Of a DNA stretch of 64,000 nt, positions 27,960-37,300 are shown in pieces. The DNA comes from Incurvaria masculella. Lineage: Eukaryota; Arthropoda; Insecta; Lepidoptera; Incurvariidae. Position 1 is the first letter of the stretch. Every line of letters begins with the position of its first letter. A program made the position numbers and the translations under genes. The notes under the pieces were generated by a model. It was not told the origin of the DNA, ran no database searches, and saw only the letters and a program-made list of their open reading frames with translations. Location: positions 25,959,595 to 26,023,594 of the forward strand of contig OX335644.1 of the NCBI GenBank assembly GCA_946894095.1, read 5' to 3'.

Positions 27960-29483
27960 GTAACTTTTAGGACCTACCGCTGATTAGCTTAATCGCCGCA
28001 TATCAAGGGCCTTTGTTAGCAGCTTGCATTCAATACCAGTACAAGTTAATCAGAACTTTAGTAATAAAGGCACTTTAAGTGTCGATTAAAATAAATCAGG
28101 ACTTGGTGAAAACCAGGGTGAATCATAACATATACATACATAACCTTTCTTTGTAAACATGGGACCTCTTGGGCAAAAGTCTGGTAACATTTCACTGGAT
28201 TGTTCAGTAATAACACGTCTAGTATTAATAAAATATTTTAGGCTTTCTTCTTCAACTTTAGGTCCACATTCGCTCCATGTGGAGCTAACTAAAACCGTGT
28301 AATAATACCTAAAATTTGTTAGGTTATAGGTCGAATGATATGTTTTGCTAGTAACCTAATAAAGTAGATATTTTAGAGGGCTCTTTCTTTAGTTAATTTG
28401 TGCTTGCTTCACGGTCGATTAAACATACTAACATTTGTGTTGGTTTGGTTATAGGTCGAATGGTATGTTTTGCTGGTAACCTAATAAAGTAGATATTTTT
28501 ACAGGGCTCTTTCTTTAATTAATTTGTGCTTGCTTCACGGTCGAAAACATACTAACATTTGTGGGTTTGGTTATAGGTCCAATTGTATGTTTTGCTGGTA
28601 ACCTAATAAAGTAGATATTTTTACAGGGCTCTTTCTTTAATTAATTTGTGCTTGCTTCACGGTCGATTAAACATACTAACATTTGTGGGTTTGGTTATAG
28701 GTCGAATTGTATGTTTTGCTGGTAACCTAATAAAGTAGATATTTTTACAGGGCTCTTTCTTTAATTAATTTGTGCTTGCTTCACGGTCGATTAAACATAC
28801 TAACATTTGTGGGTTTGGTTATAGGTCGAATTGTATGTTTTGCTGGTAACCTAATAAAGTAGATATTTTTACAGGGCTCTTTCTTTAATTAATTTGTGCT
28901 TGCTTCACGGTCGATTAAACATACTAACATTTGTGGGTTTGGTTATAGGTCGAATTGTATGTTTTGCTGGTAACCTAATAAAGTAGATATTTTTACAGGG
29001 CTCTTTCTTTAATACTTTGTGCTTGCTTCACGGCCGATTAAACGTACTAACATTTGTGTTGGTTTGGTTATAGTTCGAATGGTATGTTTTGCTGGTAACC
29101 TAATAAAGTAGATATTTTTACAGGGCTCTTTCTTTAATTAATTTGTGCTTGCTTCACGGTCGATTAAACTTACTAACATCTGTGTTGGTTAGGTTATAGG
29201 TCGAATGGTATGTTTTGCTAGTAACCTAATAAAGTAGATATTTTAGAGGGCTCTTTCTTTAGTTAATTTGTGCTTGCTTCACGGTCGATTGTACATACTA
29301 ACATTTGTGTTGACAGAACGGTTGCATTACCTGCCTCTACCGTGCCTGGTCCTATGCCCTCGCAAGTGCAAAACAGACCCGGCAGGATACCTGAAGTGTT
29401 GCGGCGAATTCTGTATATGGGCGATCACGCCTGAATTCAGTGAAGATTATTACGATGAACCGAAGACGTTTAACCAGAAATAA
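27857..29483 (+). CDS. Small secreted cysteine-rich protein, two exons
   Basis: Exons 27857-27959 and 29317-29483 give 89 aa. Residues 1-22 form a signal peptide (MASPRILLVFCAVLFLVVVE), followed by a basic/Thr-Pro linker (AAKKRHTTTPVPAG). The mature part holds six Cys: CLVLCPRKCKTDPAGYLKCC, then GEFC. Spacing C-x3-C-x3-C-x10-CC-x3-C recalls the C-terminal half of a WAP (four-disulfide core) domain, lacking the Cys after the Asp and the N-terminal pair. The tail is acidic (EFSEDYYDEPK). Junction phases agree (1). The family is not recognised; a secreted inhibitor, antimicrobial or extracellular-matrix role would be guesswork. ATTAAA at about 29490 may be its poly(A) signal. The intron is dominated by a tandem repeat. 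Confidence 0.75.
27970..28120. repeat. Dispersed ~150 bp repeat
   Basis: GCTGATTAGCTTAATCGCC through GTCGATTAAAATAAATCAG matches, inverted, the segment at 57433-57952. That copy carries a TTAA-1 insertion; this one is the uninterrupted version. Confidence 0.65.
28316..29310 (+). repeat. Eight-copy ~124 bp intronic tandem repeat
   Basis: TGCTTGCTTCACGGTCGA recurs at 28401, 28527, 28649, 28773, 28897, 29020, 29146 and 29271 (spacings 122-126 bp). Inner units are nearly identical; the first and last share TTTTAGAGGGCTC instead of TTTTTACAGGGCTC. Most units include TACTAAC, the branch-point consensus, about 20 nt before an AG. The last unit supplies the 3' splice site of exon 2. Confidence 0.9.
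29317..29483 (+). CDS. Exon 2 of the secreted Cys-rich protein
   Basis: Acceptor GTGTTGACAG, 54 residues with all six mature cysteines, TAA at 29481-29483. Confidence 0.75.
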
Positions 29484-29990
29484 ATTAATAATTAAAATAT
29501 GTATGTTTGCTTGGGGTACCTATCTCCCGCTCAACTCCCTGTACAGTCAACCAAAGGTTAAAGGATACACTTCCGGTTTAACACAAAAATTAATGGTGTT
29601 TAAATATAACCTCTGATTCAATTTTGTTAGGGTTTTGTATACTCAGTAGCTAGTAGACATTCTTCAACTATGTTTAAATCTATAATCAACACTATAATTG
29701 TTTCCAAAATTCAAAGTATTTTGACTGTTCATCTTTTCATCATCTATCTATCTAAACTCTTTGTTCGACTGTACAAACGTGGAAATCAGATCACGCTCAC
29801 ATTTTGGTCGGAGATCCAAAATGCTATAAACTGCTTTATTTAATCGAACTAGATGCGTGATGACCATTGGTATTGCAGAATTGTTTTTGGTTTCAAGTTG
29901 TAAGGTCCGAAAGTTTGAACATTCGAGCGTGTTATGCAATACGTTTGAACTTGGATTACTCAACGATAACATAAAAACATGTAAACATTT
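29484..29990. other. Spacer with TTAA-2 remnants
   Basis: CCCGCTCAACTCCCTGTACA at 29528 and 29770-29970 (GATCGAACT-like text) are decayed TTAA-2 pieces. No gene. Confidence 0.45.
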
Positions 29991-30322
29991 TTAGGGCTCC
30001 GTACCCAAAGGGTGAAAACAGAACCCTATTACTAAGCCTCCGCTGTCCGTCCGTCCGACCGTCCGTCCGTCTGTCACAGGGCTGTATCTCATTAACCGTA
30101 ATAGGTAGGAAGCTGAAATTTTCACATCTTTCGTGAAACCTGCCTTAAGATGGGGATCATACCTATATCAGGAGCACCCGGCGCAGAGAATCAGCGTACC
30201 CCTTGTGGTTGACATTGGACTTTTGAGAACGAACTGTGACAGACGGACGGACCGACGTACGGACAGCGGAGACTTAGTAATAGGGTTCCGTTGGCACCCT
30301 TTGGGTACGGACCGAACCATAA
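29991..30322. repeat. Two opposed GTTCCG half-elements
   Basis: 29991-30128 is the right part in minus orientation; 30236-30322 is the same part in plus orientation. Between them is unrelated text, so the pair is a foldback. Confidence 0.65.
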
Positions 30323-30334
30323 CAAGGGAAAACA

Positions 30335-30790
30335 ACGAATGTCCAGAACCGCTGAACATTTCTCATCCTAAAAAAAAGCTACTGTAAATATTTCATATTT
30401 CTGGGTATAGCGGTTCCGGGGAGTCTGTTTCTTGCGTAAGTGTTGTATGAAAATGTGTACATATCGGCCTCGTTTATCCCCTTGATAGTTGAATATTATA
30501 TAATCCGTTGTGAGCTAGCATTTTCGTCGTAAAAAGAAGTCGATGAAAATTTTAAGTTTAAGTAATGGATAATTGGTTTCGGAGATCTCAACATGAGTGG
30601 TGTACCTAAAAATGTTAAATTTGGCCTTTTAAACAGGGTAATAGTAGGGTTTCCAAAAATATTTACTTCGTAAGCATTCCCATCTTAAAAGAACCTACTA
30701 TGACATTTCTGGGTTCAGCGGTTTTAGACGTTTAAAATGTGCACAATTTGCCCTCCTTTATCCCCCTTAACAGTGAAATTTAAAAAACCT
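30335..30790 (-). repeat. GGAGG repeat
   Basis: Minus-strand copy of 11890-12330 text (CTGAACCCAGAAAT-type units, CTCATGTTGAGATCTCC). Confidence 0.6.
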
Positions 30791-31589
30791 CTCTTAGCCC
30801 CGATTGCACGAAGAGCCGGCTGAGTTAATAATGTTGAAACACGTCACTTGGTGGGAAAACTAGGGACCAACCTCATCGATGCTCGATGCCTTCGACAGCT
30901 GGAGCAGCGAGTGGACTGAGGGACGCCGCTTCGCAGGATCCCTCTTCGCCAACCACTCACTATTCACTCATCTTGGCTTCCTGCCTTGATGAGGACACAG
31001 ATGAATCACGTCGCGATGATGTAGCGGATAATAAGTATTTTTTTCTTGCGCGAGTAGATCTTCGCGCGCGTGCCGCACGCGCCGCCGCAAAAGATCTCTG
31101 ATTTCGGGTGCGTCAGCTCGCGTATTCGAGGTCGATGTTCTTCTCTCTTCTCTCTTGAAGCGTGTGAGCGGGAGGGAACGTGTCAGTGCGTACAATGTTA
31201 AGCGTGGTGTGTTTTAAGTTGCGCGCTATCCCGCCAAATAATAACGGTGGCTAATTTGAATAGTGATGAGTCAAAATGGCTCAACCATCACTTTTAGTGA
31301 ACCGCATGGAGTTGGTTCCATACCGTCCATAGAAAGTTACGTGTTTAATCATACGTTGACGTTGATTTTGATTTTTTGTCCTTTCGTGCACTCGACCTTT
31401 AGACCCGATTGCACGCAGAGACAGCTGAGTTAATCAATGTTCAAACACGTCACTTTTAGTGATCCGCAAGGAGTCCCTTCCATACTGTCCTTACCAAGTG
31501 ACGTGTTTAATCATATGTTGTCGTTGATTTTGACTTTTAGTGCCCTTAGTGAGCATTCTCTACCCCAAAATAAAGGTACCGTAAATAAA
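30791..31589. other. GC-rich patch and spacer, no assigned gene
   Basis: 30870-31190 is GC-rich with frames open on both strands, for instance a 33-codon frame from ATG 30879. It lacks recognisable domains or convincing splice sites. Flanks contain two copies of GTTGAAACACGTCAC / TGTTCAAACACGTCAC text, suggesting a repeat. Confidence 0.35.
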
Positions 31590-31815
31590 AAATCTCGTTT
31601 CTGGGTTCAGTGGTTACGAAAATTCGTTGTTTGTTGTTTTTAAGTACCAAACTATTGAACCGATTTTGATAAAAAAAAATGGGACCACGTGGAAAGTATA
31701 CCCTTTCAAACAAAGAAAATGATTTTTCAAATCGGTCCAGGGGCCTTCGAGTAATCGGTGAACATACATAAAAAAAACATTCCGACGCATTGAGAATCTC
31801 CTCCTTTTTTTAAGA
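31590..31815 (-). repeat. GGAGG repeat, right end
   Basis: TTTGATAAAAAAAAATGGG, ACCCTTTCAAACAAAG and GAGTAATCGGTGAACATACA mirror 11690-11800. Confidence 0.65.
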
Positions 31816-32509
31816 CGGTTAAAAATGATTTGGATGACGAATTTCTCGGATGAGCGAAGTATTTAGCATATGTGAAGTTGTTGTGGCAGAAGATAAATAA
31901 CGCTCAAATTTTTTACAATTTTTTTAAAACTAGGTAGGGTATTACGTAATTTGTCGAATAGGAGGAGGAATATCGTTCCAACACTTGCATGCGAAGGCGT
32001 TCGCCATTAAGTTGTAATAATTTCAGTTTAATGGCGAACGCCATTAAATTGAAGTTAATGAATGAAATAATGATGCAATTTAAACTCAAGCAAAACATTA
32101 CGAATTGAATGTGCAATAATTATTTCCACATTCAATCACCATCACAAATTGCATATGAAGTATATCACGTTCATTGAAAACAGCGATGTAATTGTTTAGT
32201 ATGAAATAGTTTATTTTACTTACAGGGTTACTTGTACAGGGTGTTTGGAAATTCGATACATTCCTTCTAAAGGGTCATTCTAGAGCTAATTTGCAACAAA
32301 TTTGGCCAAGTGAAATGGGGGGTCTAATATCAATAATTTTTGAGTTATTTAAGTTTTAAGTTTTTTTTAACAGTGATTTATTATGAAAAAGTGATGATTG
32401 TAAAATAACTACTACACTCTGGGCATTTTATCAGCAATTTTCTAATAGCTGATGAATGAGAGACTTCTTCTAAAAAATAAATGCATTCAAATTATCCATA
32501 ATCTCAGAA
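31816..32509. other. Unassigned spacer
   Basis: Contains GGCGAACGCCATTAA inverted words near 31990-32050 and a MITE-like end (ACAGGGTGTTTGGAAATTCG) at 32236. No gene. Confidence 0.4.
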
Positions 32510-32712
32510 ATGATTTTTATTTATTTTTTTATTTCACCTTTTGGTTTTTATAGTGGCAAAATAATTACACACTCTGTGAAAATTTCAGCTGTCTACCTAT
32601 TACGTTTCATGAGATACAGCCCTGTGACAGACGGACGGATGGACGGATGGACGAAGAGCGGAGGCTTAGTAATAGGGTTCCGTTGGCACCCGTTGGGTAC
32701 GGAACCCTATAA
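32510..32712 (+). repeat. GTTCCG element, 5' truncated
   Basis: Retains the part from ATAGTGGCAAAATAATTACAC to GGTACGGAACCCTA; the ACCGGCC end is missing. Confidence 0.7.
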
Positions 32713-33148
32713 AAAACGAGCACATTTACCTTCCATTATATCATTTCAGATAAAATCGATAGATTAAATCAGGTTGAGAACTCACATTGCCAAATGCCGA
32801 TGAAGTCTGTTGGCCTCTTTGCATTGTGGCTCATTTTACAAAAGTGATATGTTACATTAATACAGATACACATTTCATTAATCAGGTTTGCTTTATTTTA
32901 AAAAACGCAAAAATATACATATATTTATTTCATTTGTACATATAACAGATTGTTGGCCAAGGTACATTCCTTGCGCCTTAATACTTGACATGTTAAAATA
33001 TATTTACATTTAAAATGTATAACAATAAAACCACAGTTTTTCACATTGGAACATTTAGCGAGGGATGGGCCTTTATAAGGTCATTTCGTTTATACTTATT
33101 TTGTAACATAATTAATTTATTTCAGTGCCAAAAAATATTCATCAATCT

Positions 33149-34343
33149 TCAAGGTTGGGCCTGAAACCCAAGATTTCCGTTCTGGGGTCCGGATGTATTC
33201 AACATTCTCGCCATATGTTCATCGACGTAACTCAAAAACGAAGCCACGCTCTCCGATTTGTAAAGGTCATCTTCTGACGCGCCGCTATGCGCCGGGAGGG
33301 ACGAATCGCCAAGCAGAGTGTCCCGTTCCATTCCATTGATAAATCCCTTGCTTGTTCCTTTCTTCGATTTCCGCTTCCTCATGTTATTCAATGGACACAG
33401 ACGACTGGTCACGTGGTACCTCAACGAGTACTTCTGCGTGAACAGCTTGCCACAGTCACACGCGTAGGGCCTGCTCCCCAAGTGGGTCTTCTTATGTTTA
33501 CTCAGCGCGTCCTTCGATTTGAAAGTCTTCCCGCACTCGTCACACGCGTGGCACCGCTCTATCTGGTGACTCCGCTTGTGTATCCGGAACACGTTGCGGA
33601 ACCTGAACGTCTTGTCGCACAGCTCGCACACGTACGGCTTGTCGCCGGTGTGCACTCGCATGTGGCACTGCAGCGTGTGCTTCTGGGCGAAACTCTTCTC
33701 GCACTCGCTGCAAGAGAACGGCCGCTCGCCGGTGTGGGTCCTGTAGTGCGTCACTACCAGGCTCTTTGTCGTAAAGCTCTGCCCGCACTCTTTGCACTGG
33801 AAGGGCCGGTCTCCGGTGTGCACGCGGAAATGCATCTTCAGGAGGTTCTTCTGGGCGAACCTCATGCCGCAGGTGTCGCACTCGAACGGCTTGTCGCCGG
33901 TGTGGGTTCTCGTGTGCCGCGTCAGATTCCCTTTCTGGGTGAACTTCAGGCCGCAGATGTCGCACGCGAACGGGCGGTAGCCGGTGTGGGTTCGGTAATG
34001 GACGTTGAGGTCGGCGTTGCGGATAAAATGGTGGCCACATTCGAGGCACACGAACGGTCGGGTGTCCTTGTTGAGTGGTCTATTGTTAGGGTCGAATTTG
34101 ATTCTCGGCAGTTTCAGCACACACAATTTTTTCTTTGGGTTTTTTCTGTGGTCTATGTATCTTGCGGCGAGAGGAGGGTCTTCACCTTCTGATGATGGTG
34201 CATCTTTTTTTTCCTCTTTGACCTTGACTAGGAATGTCGTGGGCTGTTTGGAAGTCACCGCTGACTCCGAATCAGATGACTGCTCGATGTTATCTATGGG
34301 TTCGATTTTTATTCCCACATCATTTGCAACATCGTCATTCGGC
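33149..34343 (-). CDS. Zinc-finger exon (terminal)
   Basis: Acceptor TTTTTCTTTTCAG on the minus strand just above 34343, then 397 codons to TGA at 33149-33151. An acidic linker (NIEQSSDSESAV) precedes fingers starting FVCLECGHHF, FACDICGLKF, FECDTCGMRF, FQCKECGQSF, FSCSECEKSF, YVCELCDKTF, HACDECGKTF and YACDCGKLF (C-x-C and ending in Cys, degenerate). A basic RKRKSKKG stretch follows as a possible nuclear signal. High GC in the fingers creates long false frames on the opposite strand. Confidence 0.9.
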
Positions 34344-37300
34344 CTGAAAAGAAAAAAAAAACTGATTATACATTCTGGGCTTGACATTAATCGACAACTT
34401 TTAGACAATTAAAACCTTAAGAAATGATAACTGGAAAAAAAAACATGCCTATTATGGCAATTTAAGCGAGAGAGAGTGAGAGTAAAGTGGAGTACTGCCC
34501 TCCTTATTAAAAAGGCGTTAACTACATTGGACCTAATATGTAGTTGTTACCGCCTTCTTAATAAGGAGGGCAGAGTATTGGTGTATGGAGTATTATAATT
34601 TTAGTAGTGTTATTTCAACTTCTTTCTTTTGACTGAATATTTTTTGTTTCCAATTTAAAGTTGTTTTTTACGAATTGTTATATTTTATAATAATAAAATA
34701 ATACATAAACACAATGTTGTATTTTTTAAATATTTTTTTTCTTTGAATTGGAGCTTATATTAATAAATCAGTAAAAAGTGCTCTAACTTCTAAACTACTA
34801 AGAATGCGGTAACTACATCCCCGGTGATTATGATAGTAAATAAGCTCCTCTATCACCCCAGTTCGTTTGGACCATGACTTTTGGGACACCCTGTATATAG
34901 CAGCCCGTCCCGGCTTTGCACGGGCTTAATATAATTTTAAAAATATTATTTTGACACAATGATACACAAATGAACCCTTCTTTCCTTCCTAAAAAAAGAG
35001 CATATACTTACATTGAAATATTTGAAATAAAAATAACAAATTTTGTATTATATATTAGCTTTAAGTTCAGTTTTTTTGTTGTTTGTTAAATAGATAGTCA
35101 AAAATTAAGCATGTAGTGTTGACAACGTAGTCGCGTGTACATTGCTGTATTAATATAAGTTTATTTTTTATTGTAATCTCTATATTGTATAACTTTGTAT
35201 TTTAACCAATAAATAAATACAAAGTTTGTGCTATGGAACGAAAATCGTTCATTTCATGCGGATATAGCTGAAGTTACATAATAACTAGCTGAGGTACCCG
35301 GCTCCGCTCAGATCAATGTCGTTTTGGACTGATGTTGGGCTGAATTATTCCCTGAATATTATATAAGTTCCCCATACAAACTTTCATCCCCTATTTCACC
35401 CCCTTAAAGTTTCATTTTCGCCACAAAATGTAGCCTATGGCCTTCCTCAAGGTCCAGAATATCTCTATACCGAAATTCATCAAAATTGGTTCAGCGATTT
35501 AGTAGTGAAAACGCAACAGAGCCAGTTACTTTTGCATTTATAATATTAGTATGGATATATTTGAGCTTGATAAGTTAAGTGCTCTTTGAGAAATTTAAAA
35601 TGAATGAATGCCTTAAGGTCGGCCCGTAAGCATCAGAAAATTTCGCCCTCCCATACAAACGTAGTTTACTAATAATTTGAAAACCACTGTTCCAACTTAC
35701 TTGATTTTTGGTATCTAATATTAGGCTACAAATATCTGTGTCTGCATGTCTTTGTTTTTTCGGTAAATGTATTCTGGGTCAAACCACAGAGAAAACAAGA
35801 TTCGTATGTAGATTTTCTTTTTGCTTTCATTTCATTCGGTTTGGATTTTTCAAAAAAAAAACAAAAGCATGCAGACACAGATATTTGTTACCTGATATTT
35901 GAGACATAGCTTACGGGCCGTTCTTAAGAATGGCCCGTAAGCTATGTTCCCCATACTAACGTAGTAAACTAATTATTTGAAAAACCCTGTTCCAATTTGC
36001 TTGATATTTGGTATCTAATATTCGACAATAGTTATCTGTGTCTGCACGCTTTTGTTTCGCTCAAAAATCTAAAGCCAGTCAAATAACAGGCAAAAGAAAA
36101 TCTTCATACCAATTTTCTTTGCTCTATTGTTTGACTCAGGATAGATATTTCGAAAATACAAACGCGTGCAGACAGATATTCGTTGCTTGATATTATATAC
36201 CAAATATCAAGTATATAGGAAAAGTGGTTTTCCAATGGCCGACCTTAAGGGTTTTATAAACTTAGCACTTGCAAAAAAACAATATTTGTTCTAAAAAAAT
36301 ATTCTTTGAACAATACCGACCGTAGAACAGGCGCGCGGGGATCTGCCTTCCTGCCTTAAGGCTGTTCCGACCCATATAAAGTTGTTTGCACACATAACGC
36401 AAAAAGTATTGCACTTTAAGCCACGAATTAATAATAAAAGCTTAATATAGTCATATTACTTGCAGCGAAAACAATTTCACAATTTCAGGATTAATGGTTT
36501 CGTTGTAATTGCCGATTAGAAGTTTTACACCGTTAAATGTTAGGGTTAAGCCTGCCAGGGTTGGCACTATCGCATTGGATTGAAAAAATGGTGGAAACGG
36601 CAATGACAAATTATCCGTTTTTCCATTTAGCTCAATGTAGACGTGATCATAAAGGGAAGGTCCCGGCATGGCACCTAATTATTTCGGGAATGCGTTAATA
36701 TCATGATGGTTGGTATGGTATAAGCGATCCATGTCCGGTTACATAAAAATACCTGATACATTAAAAAATCTTACTCCGTTTTCACAACTGCTTCGGTTTT
36801 TTCCGCCTTCACGAGCACCAGCTCCGGTGTGGCGTTGGCGGCCTTCTCCACGTCCGGGGTCTCAATTTTGATTTTTTTGGCTAATTTCTCGTGATTTTTT
36901 GTCCTGCAACAAAAACATACGCTTCTGCAATGGCATGCAATGCTGCATCGCTTCTTGTTGGTCTGCTGTAAGATGGGGCATCAGAATGGGTAGGTTTTTT
37001 TTTTATGCGACCTGACATGGATGGCTAATGCCACACAACTACCGTTATGATATTAGCCCAATACACCACATTCCCGAAGGAATTTGGTGCCATGCCAGGA
37101 CCTTCCCTTTATGAGCACGGCTACATTAAACTGGATGGAAAACACGGACGATTTTTCATTGCCGCTTCGACCATCTTTTCATCCAATGCGATGGTACCAA
37201 CCCGGGCGGGCTTAAATCCTACCACCTAGTAGTGGAAGGGGACCTACAGTTTTACATGGATTCCGAAACATGGAGCAGCTCGCATTCGTAACAAAATGCA

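Noticed and set aside
28316..29310. CRISPR-like array
   Set aside because: The units are ~124 bp head-to-tail without unique spacers, in an animal intron.
33287..34192. 301-codon plus-strand frame opposite the zinc-finger exon
   Set aside because: It is the mirror of a GC-rich, regularly spaced finger array; the minus strand carries clear C2H2 motifs and splice sites.
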